A stretch of DNA of 64,000 nucleotides from Blautia_A ammoniilytica (GCF_025566965.1 NZ_JAOQJL010000020.1:7621-71620), one strand, 5' to 3'. Numbered from the stretch's first letter, positions 42,620 to 52,149 are shown. The notes: a model not told the origin generated them from the sequence alone. Numbers and translations: made by a program.

Positions 42620-43249
42620 ATGAGTAATTATGTGATTACCATTGCAAGACAGTATGGCAGTGGCGGCCGTACAGTAGGCGAGATGCTTTCCAAGAAGCTG
42701 GGGATTTCCTATTATGATAAGGACATTATCCGTATGGCTTCTGATGACAGTGGGATCCATGAAACACTTTTTGGAAGAGTGGATGAGTACAGTAGTGCCA
42801 AGCCGCCTCTTTTCAAAAAAGAAAGCATTTATACAGGAGATCTGATCCCACCACACAGCAAAGAATTTACATCCGATGAGAATCTTTTTAATTATCAGGC
42901 CAAAACGATCCGCCATCTGGCAGAGACGGAGTCCTGTGTGATCATTGGACGTTGTTCCAATTATGTGCTGAAGGATTATCCCAATGTTTTAAGTGTGTTT
43001 ATTCATGCATCCTGGGAATTCCGTATGGAGAAGGCAGCAGAGAAGCTGAGCAAAACACCAAGGGAGATTGAGAAATTCCTTCAGAAGGATGATAAACGCA
43101 AGTTTGAATATTGCCGCAGATTTACAGGCAAAGAGTGGACAGATGCTACTAATTACGATCTGTGTCTTGACAGCAGCAAGCTTGGCTACGATAAGTGCGT
43201 AGAGGAAATCGAACACAGGCTGGCACTTCTTCGGGAGAAGCTTAACTAA
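42620..43249 (+). CDS. Cytidylate kinase-like protein
   Basis: 209 residues. VITIARQYGSGGRTVGEMLSKKL (first part about 5-17) is the P-loop form of the Cytidylate_kin2 family, followed by GISYYDKDII and VIIGRCSNYVL (about 97-107). This family is widespread in gut Firmicutes, often beside transport or regulatory genes, and its substrate is not settled. It follows livF by 11 nt with AAGGAGGG in front, so it belongs to the liv operon. A true CMP kinase role is possible but not shown. Confidence 0.85.
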   Translation: MSNYVITIARQYGSGGRTVGEMLSKKLGISYYDKDIIRMASDDSGIHETLFGRVDEYSSAKPPLFKKESIYTGDLIPPHSKEFTSDENLFNYQAKTIRHLAETESCVIIGRCSNYVLKDYPNVLSVFIHASWEFRMEKAAEKLSKTPREIEKFLQKDDKRKFEYCRRFTGKEWTDATNYDLCLDSSKLGYDKCVEEIEHRLALLREKLN

Positions 43250-43287
43250 ATCTGTGAGCACAAAATTACAATAATAAGGTATGCAGG

Positions 43288-43320
43288 CAGCGGGGACTTC
43301 AGGGTTCCCGCTGTTGTTTT
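43288..43320 (+). terminator. Terminator of the liv operon
   Basis: A 9-bp stem, 43288-43296 with 43305-43313, one G-U, then TTGTTTT. Confidence 0.75.
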
Positions 43321-43412
43321 ATATCAGCTGTGAGAAGATATACCGGTGTTTCCAATAGTCTATTCAGAAGAAATCTGCATATAGTATAGGAAAAGGCGGA
43401 GTGGATTTCAAA

Positions 43413-44105
43413 ATGGGGAAGAACCGGATCAAAAAGATCAGAACGATAGCAGCTGCACTTACATGGAGTCTGTTCCTGGCAGCAGTAGGAGTGGGGGCTG
43501 GAGCTTTCAATCGGGAAAAAAGGCAGATCATCCAAGTGATACAGATAGAGAAGCCCAAAGTTGCCCTTACTTTTGACGACGGTCCAAACAAAAAGTATAC
43601 ACCGGCTCTATTAAATGAATTAGGAAAAAGAGGAATCCATGCCTCTTTTTTTCTTATGGGTAAAAACATCCCGGGAAATGAAAAGCTGGTGCAACAGATG
43701 CAAAAGGAAGGACATCTGTTGGGAAACCATACTTATAATCATGTAGAACTGGATAAAATCCCTGTTGCCCAGGCTAGAACTGAGGTAGAAAGAACCAGTA
43801 ATGAGATATACAAGATCACTGGGGTGTATCCCCAATATGTACGTCCTCCCTTTGGAGCCTGGCCGAAAAATTTTGACCTTTTGGTGACTATGTTCCCGGT
43901 TCTTTGGGATGTGGACACATTGGACTGGAAAAGTAAAAATGTGGATTGCATTATGAGACTGGTACGATCTCAGGTAAAAGACGGCTCAATCATCCTGATG
44001 CATGACGGCTACCAGACTTCTGTGGATGCAGCCGTGCAGATCATGGATGAACTGCTGGAGCGAGGCTATGAATTTGTGACTGTGGATCAGCTGCTGATCA
44101 TGTAA
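43413..44105 (+). CDS. Membrane-anchored polysaccharide deacetylase
   Basis: 230 residues from ATG 43413 (GGAGTGG 8 nt upstream; GTG 43401 is an alternative). Hydrophobic anchor at about 11-28, then a NodB-type catalytic domain: LTFDDGPN with the catalytic and metal Asp (about 51-58), GNHTYNHVEL with two metal His (about 102-111), RPPFGAWP (about 141-148), DVDTLDWK and ILMHDGYQT with the catalytic His. All NodB residues are present. Probable substrate is peptidoglycan GlcNAc or a related surface sugar, as for PdaA-type enzymes, an inference. Confidence 0.9.
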   Translation: MGKNRIKKIRTIAAALTWSLFLAAVGVGAGAFNREKRQIIQVIQIEKPKVALTFDDGPNKKYTPALLNELGKRGIHASFFLMGKNIPGNEKLVQQMQKEGHLLGNHTYNHVELDKIPVAQARTEVERTSNEIYKITGVYPQYVRPPFGAWPKNFDLLVTMFPVLWDVDTLDWKSKNVDCIMRLVRSQVKDGSIILMHDGYQTSVDAAVQIMDELLERGYEFVTVDQLLIM

Positions 44106-44215
44106 AAACTGGGAACATATGTACTTTTACTAATTTTTCTGTTATAATTCCAATCATGAGGCAGATGAAATGTGAACAACAAGGACATAGTTCTTCAGAT
44201 GGGAGTTACAGATAT

Positions 44216-45535
44216 ATGGATTTATTTGAATATGCAAAATCAAAAACAATGGAAAGAGAGTCCCCGCTTGCGTCTAGGCTTCGCCCAAGGACTCTGGATG
44301 AGGTGGTGGGGCAGCAGCATATTGTGGGTAAGGACAAGCTGCTTTACCGGGCAATCAAGGCTGACAAGCTGACTTCAGTTATATTCTACGGACCGCCGGG
44401 AACAGGTAAAACCACGTTAGCAAAGGTGATTGCCAATACTACAAGTGCCAACTTTACACAGATCAATGCCACAGTGGCAGGGAAGAAAGATATGGAAGAG
44501 GTTGTCAAGCAGGCACAGGATACTCTTGGTATGTACGGTAAGAAAACGATCCTGTTCATTGACGAGATTCATCGTTTTAACAAAAGTCAGCAGGACTATC
44601 TGCTTCCTTTTGTGGAGGATGGAACAGTGATCCTAATCGGTGCCACTACAGAGAATCCCTATTTTGAGGTGAACGGTGCTCTTTTATCCAGATCTATTGT
44701 ATTTGAACTGAAGGCCTTGGAAATACCGGAGATCAAGGAACTGATCCTGAGGGCTGTCCAGGATACAGAAAGAGGAATGGGCAGCTACCAGGCTATGATC
44801 GATGAGGATGCCCTGGATTTCCTGGCTGATATGGCAGGGGGAGATGCAAGAAGTGCATTGAACGCCATTGAATTGGGGATCCTTACTACACCAAGGGGAG
44901 AGGATGGGAAGATCCATATTACTCTTGAAGTGGCTTCTGAGTGCATCCAGAAGCGAGTGGTACGTTATGACAAGAACGGGGATAATCATTATGATATTAT
45001 TTCTGCTTTCATTAAAAGTATGCGGGGATCAGATCCAGATGCTGCCGTTTATTATCTTGCAAAAATGCTGTATGCAGGAGAAGATGTGAAATTTATTGCA
45101 AGAAGGATTATGATCCTGGCTTCGGAGGATATTGGAAATGCAGATCCCCAGGCGATTCAGGTAGCTGTGGCAGCAGCCCAGGCTGTGGAGCGTGTAGGCA
45201 TGCCGGAGTCACAGATCATTCTGGCCCAGGCAGCAGCTTACATGGCATGCGCCCCCAAAAGTAATTCAGCAGTGAATGCAATTTTTGCAGCTATGGATTC
45301 TGTAAAACATAAGCGCACAACAGTGCCTGCCCATTTGCAGGATGCCCATTATGGCGGTCATGAGAAGCTTGGCCATGGCATCGGCTATAAGTATGCACAC
45401 GATTTTCCCAATCATTATGTGGAGCAGCAGTATCTGCCTTCTGAGATCCTTGGGGAAACTTTTTATGAATTAAGTGATATGGGATATGAGAAAAAACTGA
45501 AAGAACATATGGAGAAGATCCGGGAGCAGGCTTAA
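44216..45535 (+). CDS. rarA: Replication-associated recombination protein A (MgsA/RarA)
   Basis: 439 residues from ATG 44216 (GGAG 10 nt upstream), giving MDLFEYAKSKT. The ATG at 44156 lacks a site and lies at the expected transcription start of a TATAAT box at 44143-44148. A clamp-loader-like AAA+ ATPase acting at stalled forks. Seen: RPRTLDEVVGQQHIVG, Walker A YGPPGTGKTTLA (about 54-65), Walker B LFIDEIHRFNKSQQD (about 106-120), sensor GATTENPYF, and the C-terminal MgsA domain with MILASEDIGNADPQA (about 285-300). Confidence 0.96.
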   Translation: MDLFEYAKSKTMERESPLASRLRPRTLDEVVGQQHIVGKDKLLYRAIKADKLTSVIFYGPPGTGKTTLAKVIANTTSANFTQINATVAGKKDMEEVVKQAQDTLGMYGKKTILFIDEIHRFNKSQQDYLLPFVEDGTVILIGATTENPYFEVNGALLSRSIVFELKALEIPEIKELILRAVQDTERGMGSYQAMIDEDALDFLADMAGGDARSALNAIELGILTTPRGEDGKIHITLEVASECIQKRVVRYDKNGDNHYDIISAFIKSMRGSDPDAAVYYLAKMLYAGEDVKFIARRIMILASEDIGNADPQAIQVAVAAAQAVERVGMPESQIILAQAAAYMACAPKSNSAVNAIFAAMDSVKHKRTTVPAHLQDAHYGGHEKLGHGIGYKYAHDFPNHYVEQQYLPSEILGETFYELSDMGYEKKLKEHMEKIREQA

Positions 45536-45574
45536 GAAGACCATATTCTGCCGGAGTATAGAGAAACAGATATA

Positions 45575-45604
45575 AAAGTGGAGGGGCTTATAACAGCTCC
45601 TCCA
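45575..45604 (-). terminator. Terminator of the yesL-DUF4364 operon
   Basis: A 10-bp stem, 45579-45588 with 45595-45604, one G-U. On the minus strand it is followed by CTTTTAT. It contains the DUF4364 stop codon and may also stop rarA. Confidence 0.55.
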
Positions 45605-46100
45605 TTAATTTATCATAGATTTTCTGATATTTTAAAGGCCAGGCCTTACATACCGCTTCCGCAGCTTCCAGTGTGGGAACGGAAATATTCAGGTCGATCA
45701 GGGATACGTTTTTCTCAAGAAGCTGACAGCGTACAGAGTAGTTTCCCTGGGATGTGATATAATAATCAGCAGGGGTAACAATGGAATTCTGTACTTCATA
45801 ACCGGCTGTTTTTAGAAATTCGGATACATCTTTACGAATCTCAGGTGAAAGGTCAGATTCAAAAAAAGAAAGGGTGCTTGCACCATCAGAGGTGATCTGG
45901 TAATAAGAGGAATTGGACTTTACCCGCTTGTAGATCAGTCCTGCCTCCACAAGCTCGGAGATAGCCTGCTGAAGATGAAAATAATTGGTATAATCCCGGT
46001 CAAGGATAAATTCAGAAAGCTGAGAATTGGTAAGTTCCGTGTCTGAATGGGACAGCATGTACAAAATAATAAGCTTATATACTGTAAATGGTGTTTCCAT
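45588..46100 (-). CDS. DUF4364 family winged-helix-like protein
   Basis: 170 residues. The N-terminal half (about 5-80) reads as a winged helix: LYMLSHSDTELTNSQLSEF, then QQAISELVEAGLIYKR and YYQITSDGASTLSFF, as in PadR/MarR-type proteins. The C-terminal half is specific to DUF4364. The family is common in Lachnospiraceae and other clostridia with no known target. Last gene of a three-gene minus-strand operon; GGAGG precedes its ATG. Confidence 0.85.
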   Translation of the reverse strand: METPFTVYKLIILYMLSHSDTELTNSQLSEFILDRDYTNYFHLQQAISELVEAGLIYKRVKSNSSYYQITSDGASTLSFFESDLSPEIRKDVSEFLKTAGYEVQNSIVTPADYYITSQGNYSVRCQLLEKNVSLIDLNISVPTLEAAEAVCKAWPLKYQKIYDKLMEELL

Positions 46101-46124
46101 ACGATCAACCTCCTAAAATTGTAT

Positions 46125-47054
46125 TTATACTTGGGTAAAGGCTTTGCCCTGATAGCTGCCCTGCTCTTTCATCTGGTGATGGAGAAGATTCAGCACTTCC
46201 CTTTTCCTGGAAGCCCACAAAGGAGCAATCAGCAGATCCTTGGGACCATCTCCTGTTACTCTGTGAATCACTATGGAAGGATCCAGATGTTCCAGACAGC
46301 GGATCACCAGATCAATGTATTCTTCACGGTCCAGTACGGAAAACTTCCCAGCCTGGTAATCAGCAGCCAAATCTGTACCGGAAAGTACATGGAGAAGCTG
46401 AAGCTTGATCCCCTGGATCTGACAAGCGTTCAGGTACTTCATGGTGTCAAGCACATCCCTGGAGGTCTCCCCCGGAAGTCCCAGAATGGTATGTACGATC
46501 ACATCCAGGCCTGCCTGATGAAGGCTTTGCATGGCCTGGTCAAAACAGGAAAGAGGATAACCTCTGCGGATATATCTGGCAGTGTGCTCGTGGATGGTCT
46601 GAAGACCAAGTTCTACCCACACAGGCTTGATCTGATTCAGCCTGGAAAGCAGCCGAATCACAGGCTCTTCCAGACAGTCCGGTCTGGTGCCGATGGATAT
46701 GGCACAGATATCCGGGTTTTGGATGGCTTCGGTGAATATTCTCTCCAAATATTCTACAGGAGCATAGGTATTGGTGTAAGCCTGAAAATAGGCAATGTAT
46801 TTATGAATCGGGCGTTTGGCAGACAACATCTGGATCTGTTGCCGGATCTGCTCCGTAATGGAAAGGGAAGCACTGGCAGCAAAATCACCACTGCCTCCTG
46901 CACTGCAGAAAATACAGCCTCTTTCTCCAAGCTTACCGTCACGGTTGGGACAGGTCATGCCGCCGTTCAGTGTAACCTTGTATATCTTTTCTCCGAACAT
47001 CTGCCGAAGCATATAGTCAAGGGAATGATAAGGCTTGCCGTTCCAACTGGTCAT
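46125..47054 (-). CDS. TIGR01212-type radical SAM protein (YhcC-like)
   Basis: 309 residues. Starts with WNGKPYHSLDYMLRQMFGEK and the cluster motif C-P-N-R-D-G-(x)n-C-I-F-C (about 30-45), a longer spacing of the first Cys that is typical of this family. FQAYTNTYAP (about 107-116) and SIGTRPDC follow. Members resemble oxygen-independent coproporphyrinogen oxidases and Elp3, but the reaction is not known. Its ATG overlaps the yesL stop by 4 bases. Confidence 0.92.
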   Translation of the reverse strand: MTSWNGKPYHSLDYMLRQMFGEKIYKVTLNGGMTCPNRDGKLGERGCIFCSAGGSGDFAASASLSITEQIRQQIQMLSAKRPIHKYIAYFQAYTNTYAPVEYLERIFTEAIQNPDICAISIGTRPDCLEEPVIRLLSRLNQIKPVWVELGLQTIHEHTARYIRRGYPLSCFDQAMQSLHQAGLDVIVHTILGLPGETSRDVLDTMKYLNACQIQGIKLQLLHVLSGTDLAADYQAGKFSVLDREEYIDLVIRCLEHLDPSIVIHRVTGDGPKDLLIAPLWASRKREVLNLLHHQMKEQGSYQGKAFTQV

Positions 47055-47743
47055 GAACCGGATACCTGGGAGTCATTTCCCTGTTCCTGTTGGCCTTCCT
47101 CTGCCAGTGTGTTTTCCTTTGGAATATAGTTATCAAAAATCTTCACAAAAAAGTGTGAATTGATATAAGCAATAGTGGCAAAACCAATAAGAACAAAAAG
47201 CATAAGCACCAGGGATTGAACCTTAAATGTAGGAATATACAGGATGGCAACCGGCAGTGCTGTGATTAGAAGCATCAAAAGAGTATATGGAAGATGACGG
47301 ATCGCCATCAGGAATGCGTTGATAAAGGTATTCTTAGTGGTGTTGTAAAACTTGGCAAGTACTGGGTAAATATAAATAAATACCATTACGTAAAGCAGCA
47401 GGATCATCATGAAGATTACAGAAAGTGCCTTACCAGGAAGGCCGCTCATGCTTTTTGCAATGGTCAGGTCAAAATACAGAAGTGCGCCTGTTACCAGCAT
47501 GATCAGGTTGATGATAATAGACTGTTTTAAATTCTGTTTGAATGACTTGAAGAAACTTTTGGCAATGTAGGCTTCTTCATTGCGTACCATCTTCAGGGTA
47601 ACGTAGAACATAGCGGTAATGGATGCACCTGCTGTGACAATAGGGAGACAGCAGAGTATGCATAGCAGGTTCAGGATGATCAGGTCGCTGACTCTGCTCA
47701 TAAAAGTAAAAAACCTATTATCCATATCAAAAAAACGTCCCAT
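47051..47743 (-). CDS. YesL/DUF624 family membrane protein
   Basis: 230 residues with about five hydrophobic helices (near 20-45, 75-98, 105-128, 150-170, 175-195). The opening FFDMDNRFFTFMSRVSDL and the LLCILCCLPIVTAGAS helix are typical of YesL. In Firmicutes yesL often sits next to YesMN-type two-component systems and sugar ABC transporters, and here it is divergent from such a locus. Function unknown. GGAGG lies 8 nt before ATG on the minus strand. Confidence 0.88.
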   Translation of the reverse strand: MGRFFDMDNRFFTFMSRVSDLIILNLLCILCCLPIVTAGASITAMFYVTLKMVRNEEAYIAKSFFKSFKQNLKQSIIINLIMLVTGALLYFDLTIAKSMSGLPGKALSVIFMMILLLYVMVFIYIYPVLAKFYNTTKNTFINAFLMAIRHLPYTLLMLLITALPVAILYIPTFKVQSLVLMLFVLIGFATIAYINSHFFVKIFDNYIPKENTLAEEGQQEQGNDSQVSGS

Positions 47744-47784
47744 ATAAACAAACCTCCTAAAATATCAATATGGTATAGTATGAT

Positions 47785-47856
47785 TGACAGTGTCAAAACA
47801 CAAAAATTATGATTACACGGATAGTTTCGTGTTTTGTACTCCGCATTGTAATCATA
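47785..47856. promoter_or_regulatory. Operator-like palindromes between yesL and the sugar sensor
   Basis: TGACAGTGTCA at 47785-47795 is a perfect 11-base palindrome. A second pair, TATGATTACA at 47808-47817 and TGTAATCATA at 47847-47856, is a perfect 10-bp inverted repeat extended by CGG/CCG. Both lie in the divergent spacer, so one factor could act on both directions. Confidence 0.45.
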
Positions 47857-47920
47857 GTATAACGAATCTGTGGGTAAAAAGCAATTGGAAGATTGGATGT
47901 GTTTTAGGTCAAAAATGTCT

Positions 47921-47948
47921 TTGATGAATGGGAGAATTTTGGTATAAT
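47921..47948 (+). promoter_or_regulatory. Promoter of the sugar sensor operon
   Basis: TTGATG, 16 nt, TATAAT, about 44 bases before the first start codon. Confidence 0.65.
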
Positions 47949-47991
47949 ATGAAAAAAGGTTTGCCAGGTGTGGATGAGGGGAGTTTTGCGT

Positions 47992-49002
47992 ATGGAAAAC
48001 AGACACAGGATAGGCAGACAGGTGTGGCTGATGGTGGCTGCAGTACTGGTTGCTATTCTTTTCATTTTTTTTATCTCTTCTTATTATAATAAAATCATGG
48101 AAAATGCAGGAGCCATGTCAGAAGAACTGAATCAGATTTATAAATATCAGTATGAAATGATCGTTGACAGTCGAAATGAAACCTTCTGGCAGGACGTATA
48201 CAATAATGCAAGAAAAGAAGCACTGGCTAACAGCGCAGTGCTGGAACTGAAAAGTGCTGAGAACGGCGGTGATTATACCAAAATGGACTATATGGATATG
48301 AGTATTGCCGCACAGGTAGACGGGATCATCCTGGAGTACAATGGAGAAAAGGGTATGCAGGAAAAGATCGATGAGGCAGTGGAAAAGGGAATCCCTGTGG
48401 TGATCATTGCCAATGATGCCACAAAGAGTACCAGACAGTCCTTTGTAGGGATCAATGATTATCAGCTGGGGCAGGTATATGGAGAACAGGTGGCAAAGCT
48501 GATAGATTCTTCCACTTCCAGGGTGATGCTTCTTTTGAACCGGGAACAGGAGCTTGGGCAGAATCAGATTTATGCTCAGATCTACAGTGCCATTGAGAAG
48601 AAGGCAGGCAATGACCAGCGGATCAAAATACAGACCCGCAATATTTTGTCTTATAGTAGGTTTGATACGGAAGAAGAAATTCGCAGTATTTTCCAGGCAC
48701 CGGAAGGACCGCCCCAGATCCTGCTTTGTCTGGATGAGGTGACGACCAAATGTGCGTATCAGGCCATGATCGATTACAACATGGTAGGAGATGTGAAGAT
48801 CATTGGATATTATACCTCCAGAAGTATTATGGAGGCTGTTAAGAAAGGACTGATCCCTGTGACCATTAGCATGAATGTGGAGCAGATCGGAAAATACAGT
48901 ATTGAAGCTCTCACAGAATATTGGGAAGAAGGCAGAACAAATGCCTATTATAATGTGGATCTGGATGTGATTGCCAGTACAAAGGTCGAAACGATGTACT
49001 AG
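47992..49002 (+). CDS. Membrane-anchored sugar-binding-like sensor protein (XylFII-like)
   Basis: 336 residues from ATG 47992, with GAGGGGAG 8 nt upstream. One N-terminal transmembrane helix (about 10-32), then an extracellular Peripla_BP_4-type fold: DGIILEYNGEKGMQEKIDEAVEKGIPVV (first part about 103-116), FVGINDYQLGQVYGEQVA and ILLCLDEVTTKCAYQAM in altered form. It keeps a membrane anchor rather than a lipobox, so it is more likely a sensor subunit than a transport component. It is followed by a kinase (21 nt) and regulator. This layout matches Clostridium XylFII-LytS-YesN, where the binding-like protein reports xylose to the kinase. Ligand here is unknown. Confidence 0.82.
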   Translation: MENRHRIGRQVWLMVAAVLVAILFIFFISSYYNKIMENAGAMSEELNQIYKYQYEMIVDSRNETFWQDVYNNARKEALANSAVLELKSAENGGDYTKMDYMDMSIAAQVDGIILEYNGEKGMQEKIDEAVEKGIPVVIIANDATKSTRQSFVGINDYQLGQVYGEQVAKLIDSSTSRVMLLLNREQELGQNQIYAQIYSAIEKKAGNDQRIKIQTRNILSYSRFDTEEEIRSIFQAPEGPPQILLCLDEVTTKCAYQAMIDYNMVGDVKIIGYYTSRSIMEAVKKGLIPVTISMNVEQIGKYSIEALTEYWEEGRTNAYYNVDLDVIASTKVETMY

Positions 49003-49023
49003 CTTAAGGACAGGGGAATATTA

Positions 49024-50520
49024 ATGAATAAAACAAGAAAAAAACTAAGATGGAAGGATCTTTCCCTTGCAGTAAAGGTTTTGATACAGGTAATAATTGT
49101 GGCTGTGATTCTTTTTGGTACAAACACACTTCTATATTGGCAGATGAACCGTACCATGCAGACACTGGATGCTGTATATGCCAGTAATGTGGATATTACA
49201 GAGCTTGCCCAGTCCCTGGAAAAGGTCCAGATCGGCATGTACGATTATCTTACAGTGAAGTCTTCAGATACATTGGAGGATTATTACCGTTATGAGGAGA
49301 ATTATAGGAAGCTTCTGGAGAAGCTGAATGAACAGGTAATGGAGAACCCGGTAAAGCTTCTGGAACGTAATATACGGAATATGTCAGAAACCTATCTGGC
49401 TTATACGGCAGAGACAGTACAGGCAAAGCGTGGGCGGAATGTGGAGAAGTATAAGGACTCTTATGGGGAAGCCCTGCAGGTATATCATTATCTGAATACT
49501 TACATCGGAGAACTGAATGGACAGCAGTTTCTGAATAACTCTTCAAGCTACCAGGCTCTCCAAAGCGCTATTTGGTATCTGGAGATCGTAAGTTCTGTGC
49601 TTCTTATTATGGTTATGGGGATCTGCATGCTGATGCTGTATCTGATGGTAAAAAGTGTATCTGCTCCCCTTACAAGACTGGCAGCTACGGTAAAGCTGGT
49701 AGGACAGGCCAATTTTAATGTAAAAATGCCTTCCACAGATGCAGGAGATGAGGTTGGCGTACTGACAAGAACTTTTAATTCTATGGTATCAAGTCTGGAA
49801 GAATATGTGAATCTTACCAAGGAAAATATGGTAAAAGAACAGAAAATGATGGAGCGGGAACTTCTTATGACGAATCACCTGAAGGAAGCTCAGTTAAAGT
49901 ATCTGCAGTCACAGATCAATCCTCATTTTCTTTTCAACTCCCTGAATGCAGGGGCGCAGCTGGCTATGATGGAGGATGCAGAGAAAACCAGTATTTTTGT
50001 GGAGAAGATGGCAGATTTTTTTCGCTACAATGTAAAAAAAGGCAGTGAAGATGCTACACTTCGGGAGGAAGTGGAGGCTGTGGAGAACTATATCTACATT
50101 TTGAATGTACGCTTTTCTGGGGAAATTCATTATACAACAGATGTGGATGAATCTGTGCTTGACTGCAGGATCCCCAGCATGATCTTACAGCCGATCGTGG
50201 AAAATGCTGTGAATCATGGTATCCGGAATATTGACTGGGAGGGCCGGATCCATCTGTGTATCAGACGAAAAGAAGAGTATATACAGATCAGTGTAAAAGA
50301 TAACGGAAAAGGTATTTCCAGGGAACGGATCCGGCAGATATTGGACGGAGAGATCACCAGCGAGGAGGAAGCAGGGGATTCCACAGGTGTAGGTATGAAC
50401 AATGTGATCAGCAGGCTGGAATTGTATTATGGAGAAAAAGGACTGTTGTCCGTCCAAAGCCAGGGAGAAAATCTGGGAACTGAAGTGATCATACAGATTC
50501 CGGACAGTACCAGATGCTAA
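49024..50520 (+). CDS. Sensor histidine kinase, LytS/YesM type
   Basis: 498 residues. Two transmembrane helices (about 15-38 and 183-208) flank an extracellular part of about 145 residues, then a HAMP segment (about 208-262), the His_kinase domain with SQINPHFLFNSLNAG (phospho-acceptor His near 300) and a HATPase with ENAVNHGIRN (N box), KDNGKGIS (G1) and GVGMNNVISRLELYYG. It should phosphorylate the downstream regulator. The extracellular part is not a known sugar-binding fold, consistent with sensing through the upstream membrane-anchored protein. Confidence 0.94.
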   Translation: MNKTRKKLRWKDLSLAVKVLIQVIIVAVILFGTNTLLYWQMNRTMQTLDAVYASNVDITELAQSLEKVQIGMYDYLTVKSSDTLEDYYRYEENYRKLLEKLNEQVMENPVKLLERNIRNMSETYLAYTAETVQAKRGRNVEKYKDSYGEALQVYHYLNTYIGELNGQQFLNNSSSYQALQSAIWYLEIVSSVLLIMVMGICMLMLYLMVKSVSAPLTRLAATVKLVGQANFNVKMPSTDAGDEVGVLTRTFNSMVSSLEEYVNLTKENMVKEQKMMERELLMTNHLKEAQLKYLQSQINPHFLFNSLNAGAQLAMMEDAEKTSIFVEKMADFFRYNVKKGSEDATLREEVEAVENYIYILNVRFSGEIHYTTDVDESVLDCRIPSMILQPIVENAVNHGIRNIDWEGRIHLCIRRKEEYIQISVKDNGKGISRERIRQILDGEITSEEEAGDSTGVGMNNVISRLELYYGEKGLLSVQSQGENLGTEVIIQIPDSTRC

Positions 50521-50553
50521 AGCACTTCATGGAAGCAGGGAAGGGAAAAGAAA

Positions 50554-52149
50554 ATGTATAGGATATTAATCGCAGATGATGAAGGGATCATGGTGGAATC
50601 CCTTAAAACTATTATTACCAGCAGTTTTGGGGATGAATGTGAGATTGCCTGCGCAAAAACCGGAAGGGCAGTGGTAGAACAGGCAGAAAGCTTTCGGCCG
50701 GATATTGCGCTTGTGGATATTCAGATGCCGGGTCTGAACGGGATCCAGGCTATTAAAGAGGTTCGAAAGTTTAACCAGAACACTATTTTTATTATTATTT
50801 CGGCATATGACAAATTTCATTATGCACAGGAAGCCATTAATCTTGGGGTTCTGGAATATCTGATGAAGCCTGTGAATAAGAAGAAGATCCTGGAAGTCTG
50901 CACAAAGGCTATGCAGCTGGTGGATGAGACAAGGAAGAAGCGGAGTGATGACCTAAAGATCCGTGAAAAGCTGGAGATCGTAGTGCCTGTGATCGAGTCT
51001 GGTTATATATACAATCTTCTGCTTCTTGACGAATTCCATACATATCAGAGCAATTATCAGGTTCTGCTGAATATTACACAGGAATATGCTTTTATGGTGG
51101 TAGTGGAATTTGGCGACAGTGTGGAGAATGGCGTGCTTACCAATGCAGTAGGAGCCAGTGTAAAGGCCAATAAATTCTATACAGAGTTCCGGGAGATCGC
51201 CAAAAGCTTTCTGGATTGTCTGGTAGGGCCTGTGATGGGAAACCGCATCATCCTTCTTGTGCCATATCAGACGGGGAGCGTAGAGTATGAAGAACGTGTG
51301 GAGATCCTTACCCGGATGCGCAATATGATCCATCGTCTGGAAAACAGGATCGATTGTAAGTTCAGAGGTGGGATTGGCAGAGTTAAGTCCTGGGAAAATG
51401 TGAAAGATTCTTACACTGAGGCTTTACGTGCACTGCGTGAAGGAGACAGCCATGTGGTACATATTAATGATATTCCCATTGTAAAGGATTATGACGGAGA
51501 ATACCCACTGGAATTGGAAAATCGTTTTCTTCAAAGAGCAATGGAACCGGATTATGCAGGGGCAATGGATACAGCCAACCGGTTTTTTGAGTGGATGCTG
51601 GAGCATTACCAGGAGTACAGGGAAGACATTGAGATCAAAGTGCTGGAGCTGGTAATGAGGATTGAGCATACAGCGTTTTTTAAGGGCGGAGTGAAGTATG
51701 GTTTTCGCTACAGGGAGAACTACCTGAAAGAGATTCATGGATGCAGGGACTATGAAGAATTACGGAACTGGTTTTTGGAGAAAACAGCCCACGTATGCCA
51801 GGGCATGGCAACTACAAAGGAAAAGGAATCCGAGTCTGTAGTTGCAAAAGCTAGGAACTATATTGATGAAAATTATAATAAGGATATTTCTCTTGATGAG
51901 GTTTCCAGAATGGTGGATATCAGTCCATATTATTTCAGTAAGTTATTTAAGCAGGAACAAGGCGAGGGCTTTGTGGAGTATCTGACCAGGATCAGGATGA
52001 CAAATGCCAGACAGCTTCTAAAGAACCAGAAGTACAGTATTAAAGAAATCTGCAGCATGTGCGGGTACAGTGATCCCAATTATTTCAGCAGGATCTTTAA
52101 ACGTTATGAAGGGGTAACCCCTAGTGAATTCAGAGAAAGATTAGGATAG
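50554..52149 (+). CDS. YesN-type response regulator with AraC DNA-binding domain
   Basis: 531 residues. Receiver at 1-125 with the acidic pair DDE (about 8-10), acceptor Asp55 in VDIQMPG and Lys in LMKPVNK (about 105). A middle region of about 300 residues (with a GGDEF-like fold trace, FRGGIGRVKSW) is common in long YesN proteins. The HTH_18 AraC domain is at about 430-531: DISLDEVSRMVDISPYYFSKLFKQ and IKEICSMCGYSDPNYFSRIFK (each shown in part). Likely activator of the binding protein and importer genes downstream. Confidence 0.94.
   Translation: MYRILIADDEGIMVESLKTIITSSFGDECEIACAKTGRAVVEQAESFRPDIALVDIQMPGLNGIQAIKEVRKFNQNTIFIIISAYDKFHYAQEAINLGVLEYLMKPVNKKKILEVCTKAMQLVDETRKKRSDDLKIREKLEIVVPVIESGYIYNLLLLDEFHTYQSNYQVLLNITQEYAFMVVVEFGDSVENGVLTNAVGASVKANKFYTEFREIAKSFLDCLVGPVMGNRIILLVPYQTGSVEYEERVEILTRMRNMIHRLENRIDCKFRGGIGRVKSWENVKDSYTEALRALREGDSHVVHINDIPIVKDYDGEYPLELENRFLQRAMEPDYAGAMDTANRFFEWMLEHYQEYREDIEIKVLELVMRIEHTAFFKGGVKYGFRYRENYLKEIHGCRDYEELRNWFLEKTAHVCQGMATTKEKESESVVAKARNYIDENYNKDISLDEVSRMVDISPYYFSKLFKQEQGEGFVEYLTRIRMTNARQLLKNQKYSIKEICSMCGYSDPNYFSRIFKRYEGVTPSEFRERLG

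Noticed and set aside
46047..47129. Plus-strand frame of 360 residues
   Set aside because: Antisense to the radical SAM gene and its neighbours, no ribosome binding site and no recognisable domain.
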